A DNA stretch of 64,000 bases from Lumbricus terrestris (GCA_949752735.1 OX457037.1:37070596-37134595), one strand, 5' to 3'. Numbered from the stretch's first letter, positions 24,090-35,040 are shown. Notes: a model not told the origin generated them from the sequence alone. Numbers and translations: made by a program.

Positions 24090-25265
24090 AGCGTGGAGAT
24101 ATCCGTATGCAACCAAGTGCGACTGAGTAAATCCGATAAGGCGGCGAAGTATATCCGTGTGCAACCAAGTGCAACTGAGTAAATCCGATAAGGCGGCGAA
24201 ATATATCCGTGTGCAACCAAGTGCGACTGAGTAAATCCGATAAGGCGGCGAAATATATCCGTGTGCAACCAAGTGCGACTGACAAGGGGCGGAATATATC
24301 CGTGTGCAACCATGCAAGTGCGACTGAGTAAATCCAACAAGGCGGCGAAATATATCCGTGTGCAACCAAGTGCGACTGACAAGGGTGCGAAATATATCCG
24401 TGTGCAACCAAGTGCGACTGACAAGGGGCGAAATATATCCGTGTGCAACCAAGTGCGACTGACAAGGGTGCGAAATATATCCGTGTGAAACCAAGTGCGA
24501 CTGAGTAAATCCGACAAGGCGGCGAAATATATCCGTGTGCAACCAAGTGCGACTGACAAGGGGGCGAAATATATCCGTGTGCAACCAAGTGCGACTGACA
24601 AGTGGGCGAAATATATCCGTGTGCAACCAAGTACGACTGACAAGGGGGCGAAATATATCCGTGTGCAACCAAGTGCGACTGACAAGGGGGCGAAATATAT
24701 CCGTGTGCAACCAAGTGCGACTGACAAGGGGCGAAATATATCCGTGTGCCACCAAGTGCGACTGACGAGGGGACGAAATATATCCGTGTGCAACCAAGTG
24801 CAACTGACAAGGGGCGAAATATATCCGTGTGCAACCAAGTGCGACTGAGTAAATCCAACAAGGCGGCGAAATATATCCGTGTGCAACCAAGTGCGACTGA
24901 CAAGGGGCGAAATATATCCGTGTGCAACCAAGTGCGACTGACAAGGGGGCGAAATATATCCGTGCGCAACAAAGTGCGACTGAGTAAATCCGACAAGGCG
25001 GAGACATATATCCGTGTGCAACCAAGTGTGACTGACAAGGGGGCGAAATATATCCGTGTGCAACCAAGTGCGACTGACAAGGGTGCGAAATATATCCGTG
25101 TGCAACCAAGTGCAACTGACAAGGGGGCGAAATATATCCGTGTGCAACCAAGTGCGACTGAGTAAAGCCGATAAGGCGGCGAAATATATCCGTGTGCAAC
25201 CAAGTGCGACTGACAAGGCGGCGAAGTATATCCGTGTGCAACCAAGTGCGACTGAGTAAATCCGA
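24090..25265. repeat. 42/52-bp satellite array, ~26 units
   Basis: About 26 tandem units built on GAAATATATCCGTGTGCAAC followed by CAAGTGCGACTGA. Short units (41-42 bp) end CAAGGGGGC; long units (~52 bp) carry an extra GTAAATCCGACAAGGCGGC. Long units cluster at the left (first four) and recur singly later, including the last. Because 42 is a multiple of three, several frames on both strands stay open, giving 14-residue repeats such as AKYIRVQPSATDKG (plus) and the 397-410 codon minus-strand frames. Three overlapping minus frames of equal length show that openness comes from the repeat, not selection. Confidence 0.95.
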
Positions 25266-25310
25266 ACGGCGTCGAGATATCTATAGTATATATAATATGG
25301 ATATCTCTAT
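25266..25310. repeat. AT-rich palindrome at satellite edge
   Basis: GAGATATCTATAG faces CTATAG-type and GGATATCTC sequence around a TATATAATA loop (25270-25307), making a likely hairpin directly next to the satellite. Confidence 0.6.
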
Positions 25311-25537
25311 AGATAGGCTTTAATATAGGCTAGCAGTATGCCGCGTAATGAAATTATAGTCAACAATTTAGGATCTTGAAATTTAGCGCCCCAAATATGC
25401 TCAATATCATTTTTCTTCAATCTTCTCTTATTTTCCAAAACATCAAAATGATTTATGGTGGGAACGTTTTATTTCACAGATAACAACTTCTACTCAGAGA
25501 AATCCAGGGCGGTACTAAGGGGTATACGCGGCCCGCA

Positions 25538-25680
25538 GTCGATCGAGTCGATCGATCGAGTCGATCATAACTCGGTCAAGTCGAGTCGATCGAAAAAATC
25601 GTCGACTCGATCGAGTCTTGCCAAGTCAAGTCGATCGTTCATTTTCCGTCGATCGTTCATCGACTCTACTCGACTCGACT
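25538..25680. repeat. TCGA-rich simple repeat
   Basis: Degenerate repetition of GAGTCGATCG, TCGATCGA and GTCGACTC. Highly self-complementary and CpG-rich. An 83-codon frame (25455-25706) is Arg/Ser-rich because of it and is not supported as a gene. Confidence 0.85.
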
Positions 25681-26425
25681 TAGAAATATTTTTTACTATT
25701 TCTTGAAGCCTAAAGGACATACATTATAATAGGGTGACACGAAAGTTCGTTCACCGTTTTCAAAATGCACTATCTCAATAACGGCTTCATATTTCTTTAT
25801 AATATTTTGTCAGTGTATACATCATTCAAATGAAAGATACTGGTACAAATTTGATTATGATCCGGTCCGTTTTCGCCATAATTTATAAGAAAATGTAAAG
25901 ACGACCAGTTTTTGCGGAAAAACTGCGTTCATCAAATTTACACAGTAAAGAAAATGTGCATAGGCCTACGCCTAGCCTCGTATACAAGCGTGACAATACA
26001 CTGTTGTTACATATATAAAAAGTGGCGAGGACTTGTCGACCAATGTTCCGATCGGAACAGGAGGAACTAAGTCTAAGTAAGTAAGACATATATAAGACAT
26101 ACACAGTCGATCGTAGCTAGGTAGTATCTCCTTTCTGCTTAATGACAGCACTGACTCTATCCGGCATAGGAAGAGTACGTTCTGCCTTCTCCACAGATGA
26201 AGTTTAGTCCGTCGGTGATGGTTTGGGATGGGATGACTGCCAGGTGTCTCACTAAACTTCCATTTGTGCCAAATGGTACCAGACTGAACTCGCAGTAGGC
26301 TACTATATACGTAGCCTACATCACCAACGTTCTCGAGCAGATCGTGAAGCCAGCGTTCGAGAGATAAAATGACAACGGCAGAGTCATGCAACGAAAGTTA
26401 TTTGTTGACAATGACTTAGGAGTAT

Positions 26426-27968
26426 TGTAACGCCCCGCTCACTCGCAAGAGGGCCACCTATCGGCCTATTTCCCACCTCACTTTCAGTTACCAGGGCCTT
26501 GGGAGAAATAGCCTCAGTGACTCCCCTGTGAGAGCTAGCGCACGGTTGTGTGGGCCTAGACACTGTGAATTTATGGTCAAAGGGAGCAGAGGACTCAGAT
26601 TGAAGGGGCCTCATTTGGCTCACCAGGGATTCGGTTGCAACATAGCTCTCTTCCCTCGGGTATTTCCATATTGAACTAGGGATCAAAGCCTCTTCGCTTT
26701 CCCCATTTCCACCAGGACCGATTCGGGACATATCTCAGCGGCTCCCTTTAAGGTAGCGACAGCACCAATACTCAGGTACTCATCTGGATTCGAATCCCAC
26801 ACAACAGGTTTGTCGGAAGAAATACCCGCTGTGAGCTCTTCTATCCGATAGCCTAATTGTTCTATCTTTCTGGACTGCTGCACTAATACTCTCTCAGTAT
26901 TGTCCTCCATTTCCACATATCGTTTCTGAGTAAGTTCGATAATATTCAATAGCCTTTCTACTACAGTAGGCGGCGCCACTGAGCAATCAATTGTCTCACT
27001 CACAGGAGATTCCAACAATGGATTCCTATCAGCTTTTAGCTGATTCATTTCCCTCATCTCGTCAGATTCAGGTGCAGACATAGCCTACTTGTTGTATTTT
27101 AGTTACTATACACTGTTTCTTTATGCAATTTAATTACAAATCAACAGCCTTATTTAAAATACAAAATATCACAAATAAATAAAATACTTTCACTGACTAA
27201 AAAGAACACTCTCCGAAATTAAAGTTAAATTGTCTCGATTTTACATTAGAGTCATTCACATTTGGCACATAGCCAAGAACTAAATTACTGTTCAATTTCT
27301 ACTCTATTTCCGATCATAGAATAATCACGATATAGCCTACAGCAATTATCACGTTTCGATAATTATCGCTATCAGATTCGATCCAGCATTAGCGTAAATT
27401 TATACTTCCCTGTCTTAAGAAGTGCGGATCCTCCCTTGGGACAATTTCGCCCAGAGCATTTCTGACAATTTCTTCCTCCTCGAATATTTATCACCCATAG
27501 GTCGTCAAATGCACGTTTCTCGGACGAAACGGCGACACAGAATGTAACGTGGAGTTGCCCGGTTTCCGAAATACTAGTTCTTCTCATGAATTCGATCAGA
27601 AACAATATTTTCGCGAATATTTCAACATAAAAAATTACCACCTTCGCCACTGTTTGCGACAGGTCCTTACCCTTCAGTTTCCAAGGCACAACTTCGGTGC
27701 GACAGCTCAGTTTGCGCCAAATTACTGGCCGTAGCCAATCACAGGCCGCTTCCTGTGCGCCAAAAATGCGTGCAGTAATTTAGGGCCAATCAGAATCATA
27801 CACGTGCCGATTCTGCGGTCTACTACGCATTTGCATAGGGTAATTTTCTATTTATAACGCGTTGCAGCCTGCCGTGCTAAAATTAACTACTACGATCTAG
27901 CTATAGAAATAGATGCGGCACGTAGGTAAGTAAGCAGGGAAACAATAGCGGTTTTCTACATCGCTACA
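26426..27968 (-). mobile_element. LTR-like insertion (solo LTR or short retroelement)
   Basis: Starts TGTAACGCCCC and ends GCGGTTTTCTACATCGCTACA, so it has TG...CA ends with a short inverted TGTA(A/G)CG, and is flanked by GTAT (26422-26425 and 27969-27972). It sits exactly in the transposase codon run LGV/FQQDG. A TATA-like TTATAAATA is present on the minus strand near 27850. No internal direct repeat was found, so a long solo LTR or an unusual short element fits better than a full retrotransposon. Confidence 0.65.
26683..27081 (-). CDS. Hypothetical 132-aa protein in LTR-like insertion
   Basis: An ATG-started frame of 132 codons reads MSAPESDEMREMNQLKADRN, then VVERLLNIIELTQKRYVEME and RVLVQQSRKIEQLGYRIEEL. 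Residues of about 45-85 look like an amphipathic coiled coil. It lies downstream of the minus-strand TATA-like motif and inside the TG...CA element, so it may be the N-terminal part of a gag-like protein or a protein specific to the element. Another frame (26384-26731) overlaps its end without a recognised domain. No nucleocapsid zinc knuckle, protease or reverse transcriptase was found. Function unknown. Confidence 0.4.
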   Translation of the reverse strand: MSAPESDEMREMNQLKADRNPLLESPVSETIDCSVAPPTVVERLLNIIELTQKRYVEMEDNTERVLVQQSRKIEQLGYRIEELTAGISSDKPVVWDSNPDEYLSIGAVATLKGAAEICPESVLVEMGKAKRL

Positions 27969-28788
27969 GTATTTCAGCAGGATGGCGCACGCTGTCATGC
28001 ATCAGCTGTGACGACAAAGTGGCTAGACGACAACCTCCCGTCACACATAAAGACGAAGGATTGGAGACCCAACTCTCCGGACCTCTCTCCTATTGAGAAC
28101 TTGTGGAGTATTTGATCTCTAAGCGTTTATAAAGATCCTCAGCCAAAGAACGTTGATCAACCCAAGCGTCGCCTCCAACGAGCGTGGAGATCGATAGCAA
28201 TTGGAACACTTCAGAGGCTGATCCAGTCATGCCGGATAGATCGAATCAGTGCTGTCATTAAGCAGAAAGGAGACACTGTACGCTAATAGCCAACGCCTGT
28301 GTATGTCCTATATAGGTAACTGTTGGAATGCAGAGCTTTATTCACGATTAAAGGAGATAAAGATTGTCACATGTCATCTTAACTACTATAGCACAAACAC
28401 GGAACGGAGAAGAAGGAGGAAGTGACGTATAACATAGACTAAATTATATAGAGTCATCTACAGTCATCTATGCTAGCACCATCTAGAATGTGTATAATTA
28501 TTCCAACAGTAACAACAGTGTCTTGTCACGCTTGCATACGATGCTAAACGTATAGGCCTACACATTCCCGTTATTGTGAAAATTTGATGATCGCAGTTTT
28601 TTCCGCAAAAACTGGCCGTCTTTACATTTTCTCATAAATAATGACGAAAACGAGACGGATCATAATCAAATTTGTACCAGTATCTTTCATTTGACAGATG
28701 AAGACACTGACAAAATATTATAAAGAAATATGAAGCCATTACTGAGATAGCGCATTTTGAAAACGGTGAACGAACTTTCGTGTCACCC

Positions 28789-28979
28789 GTTGCGTTGATT
28801 TACAGCTTCTTTAAACTTGATGGGGAGGGGCCACGTCCTATGCAAATTTCTGAATGGGGCACGGCCGGATTGACTCATTGAATCCGCCCCTGAATGAGTG
28901 TGATAAAGATCTACCATTACAGGCTTGTTTAGGGTCTAGGCTACATGTAGATGTAAATTTTTATAATTTAAAGCCGGCC
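28789..28979. other. Unassigned, with a hAT-end scrap
   Basis: TTGAATCCGCCCCTG near 28879-28893 looks like a single hAT terminus; no partner end was found nearby. Confidence 0.35.
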
Positions 28980-29110
28980 TTTCGTGACGTCACTTCGATT
29001 ATAACACAATTATATAATTAAATAGGTTCACTGAGAAAGCGAAATTAGGCCTATTGTGACGTCACTTCGATCAGGATACAGATCAACTATCATATATATA
29101 ATTTCATTAA
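28980..29110. repeat. ~73-bp CRE-containing repeat, block 1
   Basis: Two units with GTGACGTCACTTCGAT at 28984 and 29057, 73 bp apart. The same unit recurs at 30840-31340. TGACGTCA is the perfect palindromic CREB/ATF binding sequence. Confidence 0.75.
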
Positions 29111-30829
29111 TGTTTTAGAATTCACCCCTTGCCTAATGACGTAACGGCTCATTTGCATAATGGCCTGCGTCATATTGGTTCGCAGGCAATGATTGTTGAC
29201 ATTGGATACGTATGCGAATGGCGCTTATTATAAAAATGATTTTCTGTGTTTTTACTGTTTTATCTGCGGCAAACTTACTGACAGAGATAAAGGTTCAATT
29301 AGAGAAGTCCAAAGTACACGAACTTGAATGTCGAGGTTAACGTGAGAAGAGCATCGGTGGCTAAAAACTACAGCCAGAGACATGCAATCTATCGCAAGCA
29401 AAATAGGCCTAATGTAGCCTAACAAATGCTGTGTCAGTCCAATTATACGATCTAACCTAAAATCTACAAAAAGAGTAGGCCTAGTTAATAATTTTGTAGA
29501 TAAATTGCCAGAAGACAAGTAGCCTAAATTTAGGATTAGAATCGACGTCAAGAAGGGATTTTTAAAAAAAAATGTAAGTACCAGTAACTTGGGCCTACGT
29601 ATAGGGCTTACCAGAGTAAGCAGACTTATGAGCCCAGCACGAGCGATGTTGAAAGTTAACCTACAAAATTATAAGCGACATCGTGCATGCAGATTACAAA
29701 ATTTAATGTCAATTTTATGAAAATAATTATTAGGTCGGCTGCCGGACAGAGAACTTAATTAGCCCAAACGATTTACTTCAGTCTGCTGAGCTTTAAGCAG
29801 TTCCAGAACACGGGTCACTATATTGCACACTGTTAACCACAGGCAACATAACACTTTAACATAACACTTTCACGGGGTGTGGGACAGTGTTAACCTGGGG
29901 CAACAAACCGATTTTCTGCTATCGCCATCTCTCGAATGCAAATCAATTTACAAAATAACGCCGCAAACCGCATATTTTTCGCATACGCGGAAGTTACTAT
30001 AATAAAATGTTAAAGTTTATCACCCATGGTTTTCGCTGTGCAATATAGGGTTAAAGTCGTAGAAAATAGCACATGTCATGTCAAAGTTGATGCTTAGGCC
30101 TATTGACAGTTCCGCTTTTACAAGGTCGATGCTCAGCTAGGTTTAATTGCGATTGCTAGACAAGAGGTCGTCCATAATGCTGAACGCTCTCTCGCAAAAA
30201 GCATTAAAACGGAATGAGAGAATATAGGCCTACGAAGGACAAAATATGCTATACTGAGTATCAGAGGTTTGTAAAGTTTTGAAAACTTCAAACCAGCGCT
30301 GTCCAACATTTGATGTTCAGCCAACAACGTCAAATTCATCGAACAATCTATTAAGTTTAGTGTGCAAAATAAGAACAATATTGTGGAATGTGGGTCTCAA
30401 CAGCAAATTCCGGGACAATTTGGGATCAGTCCGGGACACGGGACGCACAGGGCCAATTCCGGGACTGTCCCGGCGAATCCGGGACGGTTGGCAGCCCTAT
30501 GTACGTTGGAAGAAGCCCAGCCATTTACAGTCCGTGAAGCAGCAAAAAACATAGACCTAGGCCTACTTGTTAATTATAGCAGATTTGGGCTCCGGTCGAA
30601 ATTCGCTTCAGGGATTAGGGTCGATCCAGGCTGGATGGTGTTTAGACCGCTATATCTATTAAGGTATAGGCCTATGGATAGATCAATAGGCCTATGACGA
30701 TAACTTTATTCCATCAACTAACAATTCACCGTGTAACGGCATGTAGCCTACGTTGACAACAGTTCACAGCTGTACACCAATATGGCCGACCACATAGGCC
30801 ACGCCCTTTTACAAAAAGTCTATACAAAA
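29111..30829. other. Unassigned intergenic sequence
   Basis: No gene supported. At 30400-30500 CCGGGAC motifs are repeated and the block ends with GGTTGGCAGCCCTA, the reverse complement of a hAT-like terminus; a possible partner CAGCGCTGTCCAAC lies at 30293, but flanks do not match. Open frames of 81-111 codons (30133-30697) cross this repeat and are not supported. Confidence 0.4.
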
Positions 30830-31340
30830 CTATGCCCATTGTAACATCACTCTGATTATGATACAATTTTATTATTCATGAGTTCACTTCAAGAATTTAA
30901 AAAGTTGGTCTTTTGTGACGTCACTTCGATAATGATACAAATGTGCTAGTATAGGAGTACGTTTTGAGAATATAAACAATTGAGGCTTATTGTGACGTCA
31001 CTTCGATTATTATACAGATCTTCCAATATAGATGTTAATTTTGCGAATGTTAAACGGGCCTTTTATGACTTCCCTTCGATTTTGATACAATTCTACTATT
31101 AAACAAATTCACTGAGAAAACGAAATTAGGCCTGTTATGGCGTCACTTCAATTATGATACAGACCTGCTATTATAGATGAGTATATAAACAAGGCCTATG
31201 CATGGTGACATCACTTCGATTATTACACAGATCTAAGGTACCCGTAATAATTAGGCCTATCATTGAGGTTCATTTTCGGAATCTAAAACGAGGCCTATAA
31301 TTGTGACGTCACAATGATTTCAGTGCAAATCTACTATTAT
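30830..31340. repeat. ~73-bp CRE-containing repeat, block 2
   Basis: Seven degenerate units with a GTGACGTCACTTCGATTATG-like core at about 30841, 30915, 30992, 31065, 31136, 31204 and 31303 (spacing 68-77 bp, last 99). Four units keep or nearly keep TGACGTCA. The 3' half of each unit varies around GATACAGATCTACTATTATA and AAACGAGGCCTA. Confidence 0.8.
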
Positions 31341-31757
31341 ATAAATTCGATGAGACTTTGTATATTGTCCTAAAATTGCCAACCTGGGTTCCTAAAAGTA
31401 AACGGGCCCAATGCATATATTTCCCCTCTGCCCTTTCTCCCCGGTTGGGGGTGCAAACTCTGTTTTTGTAGAAATACGCAGGCTTATCAGTGCACGACGT
31501 CAATTGTTTGAGATTTATTTTTGGGGGCAGAAGTAAAATCTTGCCCCCCCCACGGGCCACTGCTGAAATATCGTTTTTAGATATTAAACAATAATATCAT
31601 CAGTGGGCATCCAAAGCATTAGAATAATTTAGAATAACTGATTATAGACTATATTTTCACCTCTTCCTGTTGCCGTGGGCCTCTCGTCCAACTCTCATTG
31701 AGTTGAAGCAAACTGGTCGTCTACGGTCTTCCTGTGCGACGAATAGACGGGTCTTTA

Positions 31758-33144
31758 GGGGAGAACAGGCACCCTTGATCCCGATGCACCCTTGATCCTT
31801 TGTTGTTTTCTCTGGAATTACTTACTTACTTGACTGTAGCAGGGCACCAGACTATGTATAATAGTGATCATTTGCATGTGGCTGCGTTTTGGGCTTTCAT
31901 TATTTCTTTGTTTACCTTCTATAGCTGTCACATGATTTCATAGCAGAAAATTGTAGTTTTTCGTTCATCTAACGAACCTCATAAAATGGAACTTGCTTCA
32001 AGTCTCGACATCTGCGTTACATATATTAGGACAGAAAATAGTATTCTTACCATGCAGATATATTTTGGCGATATATTTGAAGCGATGATAAAGTTTTAAT
32101 ATTTTTTGTGAAAAGACTATGGTGATGCACCCTTGATCCTAGCATGCGTGTGCACCCATGATCCCCAGGTTAATGGTGCGCACGTGACGAATTATGTATG
32201 CAAAGATAACCTAATTAATCTTTGCGCGCACCATAAGCTTCATTTCTCAAAAATAAATCATTATATCGCATATGAATTTGTTATAAACAGTTTGCAATTT
32301 ACTGTAGGCAGTGTTCAGATATATTTACTGGTCAATCTTTCCTAAGCTCTGTGGGGGACCCTGATCTACAGCATTACCATAGACTCACAGTTGACTGCAA
32401 GCAGTGAATTTAGTCTGTCTGCACATGAGTTTGTTGACTTAATGAAGCAATATTTGTTTAATTATAGGAAATTTAAAAATAAAACATTATGAAGAGTCCG
32501 GATCATGAAAGATTCTAAACAACCCCATATTTTTGCACCCTACGGGTAATTTTTTTCCCTGATGCAGCTAGAAAAGAGGCTCATTTGTCACATTTTACAT
32601 TATAAGGCCCCTACATTTATTTACGCCATTCGGTTCAAATGCAAAACTGCATAAAGTTTGACACAAAAATTGCTATTTTGGCAAATTAGCCTACATCAGG
32701 TTTTTATTCACATTGTCATGTATAGGCCAATTTAAAGTATGCTTAATTGAATCAAAATTGTAGAAAGTTTCACCCAAAAGATAGAGTTAATGCAAGATTT
32801 GTGGTCTGTTTGTCAATTCTACCATCACTTTTCTTATTTTCATTAAAATAGCTTGTTTAATAGTATGTTTCAACATAGAAGATCAAGGGTCCATACAAGG
32901 GATCAAGGGTGCCAATATAGGGGATCAAGGGTGCCAACCTGTGGGCACCCTTGATCTCTTTTGGGTACCTCGACTAAATCTGTAATATCTGTTGTAAATG
33001 AAATTTGTTTAGATAATGAAACATTTTGGATGATGCACAACATAATTCTGTATAAAATGATACCTTAACATATTTACTAAAGCTTATATATTCACTGAAA
33101 TTCAGAAAAATCTAAAAAGAGGATCAAGGGTGCCTGTTCTCCCC
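31758..33144. mobile_element. 1387-bp TA-flanked DNA transposon
   Basis: Perfect inverted ends GGGGAGAACAGGCACCCTTG extended by ATCC, flanked by TA at 31756-31757 and 33145-33146. The empty site TCTTTACTCAATC is preserved in copy 2 at 34082-34094. Subterminal GGATCAAGGGTG motifs are repeated at 31785, 32128, 32880, 32900, 32922 and 32942 in both orientations. No transposase motif was found, so it is non-autonomous, with Tc1/mariner/pogo-type TA targeting. Confidence 0.95.
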
Positions 33145-33171
33145 TACTCAATCTGTAAAATAATAATAATT

Positions 33172-33440
33172 GTTTTTCGTTTATTCAACAATCCTGATGA
33201 CAGACCGCAACCGGTTACAGTGCACAGATGTGCGGCTATCTTAATTAACACCAATCTTATAACTACTAACAGAACAGACGGCTTGCAGTACAACGGCTCT
33301 AATAGCTTGTCTACAAAATTTAATCACGTCTATCCAACGGGGACTTATCGGAAATCGAATTCATCTCCGCTAATAGGCCTAATCTCCATTCCAGTGTGTT
33401 ATCCAATGCGCCAAATTTTTAAAGCCAACTGTGATCGTGA
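33172..33440 (-). mobile_element. Family A SINE, copy 3, reversed
   Basis: TTTATTCAACAATCCTGATG then GCAACCGGTTACAGTG is the reverse complement of the family A tail; the body GAACAGACGGCTTGCAG and a decayed head (reverse complement of GTTATCCAATGCG) follow. The 106-codon frame across it is not a gene. Confidence 0.85.
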
Positions 33441-33508
33441 GAAACTTTGACACTTTAAATATGAAAGCTAAATAATAAGAAATATATATTATATATATTA
33501 TATATTAT

Positions 33509-34442
33509 AGTATATAAACAAGGCCTATGCATGGTGACATCACTTCGATTATTACACAGATCTAAGGTACCCGTAATAATTAGGCCTATCATTGAGGTTC
33601 ATTTTCGGAATCTAAAACGAGGCCTATAATTGTGACGTCACAATGATTTCAGTGCAAATCTACTATTATATAAATTCGATGAGACTTTGTATATTGTCCT
33701 AAAATTGCCAACCTGGGTTCCTAAAAGTAAACGGGCCCAATGCATATATTTCCCCTCTGCCCTTTCTCCCCGGTTGGGGGTGCAAACTCTGTTTTTGTAG
33801 AAATACGCAGGCTTATCAGTGCACGACGTCAATTGTTTGAGATTTATTTTTGGGGGCAGAAGTAAAATCTTGCCCCCCCCCACGGGCCACTGCTGAAATA
33901 TCGTTTTTAGATATTAAACAATAATATCATCAGTGGGCATCCAAAGCATTAGAATAATTTAGAATAACTGATTATAGACTATATTTTCACCTCTTCCTGT
34001 TGCCGTGGGCCTCTCGTCCAACTCTCATTGAGTTGAAGCAAACTGGTCGTCTACGGTCTTCCTGTGCGACGAATAGACGGGTCTTTACTCAATCTGTAAA
34101 ATAATAATAATTGTTTTTCGTTTATTCAACAATCCTGATGACAGACCGCAACCGGTTACAGTGCACAGATGTGCGGCTATCTTAATTAACACCAATCTTA
34201 TAACTACTAACAGAACAGACGGCTTGCAGTACAACGGCTCTAATAGCTTGTCTACAAAATTTAATCACGTCTATCCAACGGGGACTTATCGGAAATCGAA
34301 TTCATCTCCGCTAATAGGCCTAATCTCCATTCCAGTGTGTTATCCAATGCGCCAAATTTTTAAAGCCAACTGTGATCGTGAGAAACTTTGACACTTTAAA
34401 TATGAAAGCTAAATAATAAGAAATATATATTATATATATTAT
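33509..34442. repeat. Tandem duplication, copy 2 (empty site)
   Basis: 934 bp matching copy 1 without its transposon. Its junction at 34086-34087 is the uninterrupted target. Confidence 0.93.
34116..34384 (-). mobile_element. Family A SINE, copy 4 (duplicate of copy 3)
   Basis: Duplicated with the surrounding block and visually identical to the copy at 33172. Confidence 0.85.
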
Positions 34443-35040
34443 AGGCCTAATTGAATTATATAGCTGCAGTGCTGCACTCCAAAAGCTACCGAGTCGGATC
34501 CATGAAGGAAAATACTGCTATAGGCTAGCTGATCGATCGACAATTTGCCAATCTGGATGTTGCAAATTTCGATTTAAATACTCGTTATCTTTGGAATATT
34601 TAGATTGACCTGGTATCCTTCGATGAAGATTCTAACGAACAAGCATGCATGCAGTTGACGTGAAAAAATCGGAAGAAGTTCGACGAAGAAGATATTTCTC
34701 CATTCTCCAAATTTCGGACAGGACTAATTAATGTTAGCGTCTGTCCGTTTCAACTGTTTTAGTAATGATGACGACGCAATGCGATGACGTCATCTGGCCT
34801 TGTCCATGCATCAGCGTTTTCTTTGTTAGCATAGACGTATAAATACTAGATAGGTAGGCGCTAGATGATTGCGGCCTAGATTATCTACCTCTCTGCACGT
34901 GTGTATTGTATTGTATAATTGTACTGCAGACAGGCATAGTCGTGCATTATGTATATTCGTTTTATTCAATAAACAACAGACAGAACGCTGTAGGTTTACA
35001 TTAACAGTATGGCTGCTTAAAGCTTATGGTCAAAATATAG
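34443..35040. other. Unassigned intergenic sequence
   Basis: No gene recognised. A TATA-like TATAAATACTAG lies near 34838, without a supported downstream coding exon. Confidence 0.4.

Larger units (their letters stand above)
26187..28287 (+). pseudogene. Tc1/mariner transposase, broken
   Basis: Pieces in order: a possible FSTDEV (first catalytic Asp, about 26187), SVMVWDGMTARCLTKLPFV (26208-26265), LEQIVKPAFER (about 26330-26362), KLFVDNDLG up to the insertion at 26426, then, after it, VFQQDGARCHASAVTTKWLD, DWRPNSPDLSPIENLWS and a C-terminal tail ending at a TAA (28285-28287). QDG holds the second catalytic Asp (codon at 27981) and SPIEN the Glu (codon at 28095), with 37 residues between, the DD37E spacing. 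Stop codons (for example after ENLWSI at 28113) and missing N-terminal DNA-binding sequence show it is dead. Removing the insertion restores the frame across the join. Confidence 0.85.
25732..28788 (+). mobile_element. Tc1/mariner (DD37E-type) element, long TIRs
   Basis: Inverted repeats begin GGGTGACACGAAAGTTCGTT and run for about 280 bp at each end (25732-26010 and 28509-28788). Between them lie pieces of a Tc1-like transposase in plus orientation. The left arm also carries an inverted copy of the transposase 3' end (TCCTTTCTGCTTAATGACAG, about 26128-26170, facing 28240-28275), so the inner structure is rearranged. A TA precedes the left end but not the right end, where the sequence is GT, so the duplication is decayed or the end is altered. 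An LTR-like insertion (26426-27968) breaks the transposase. Confidence 0.88.
31180..33508. repeat. Tandem duplication, copy 1 (with transposon)
   Basis: This copy contains all of copy 2 (33509-34442) plus a 1387-bp insertion at 31758-33144. Outside the insertion the two copies read the same except for one base in a C run (about 31544 versus 33883). Edges lie in TATATA-rich sequence. It includes units of the CRE repeat and a reversed family A SINE. Confidence 0.93.

Noticed and set aside
23984..25245. Minus-strand frames of 397-410 codons as a repeat protein gene
   Set aside because: Three frames of the same strand are open over the same DNA, and plus-strand frames too; a 42-bp tandem repeat explains this without a gene.
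30279..30697. Open frames of 91-111 codons as exons
   Set aside because: They cross a CCGGGAC-rich repeat with a hAT-like end and lack motifs.
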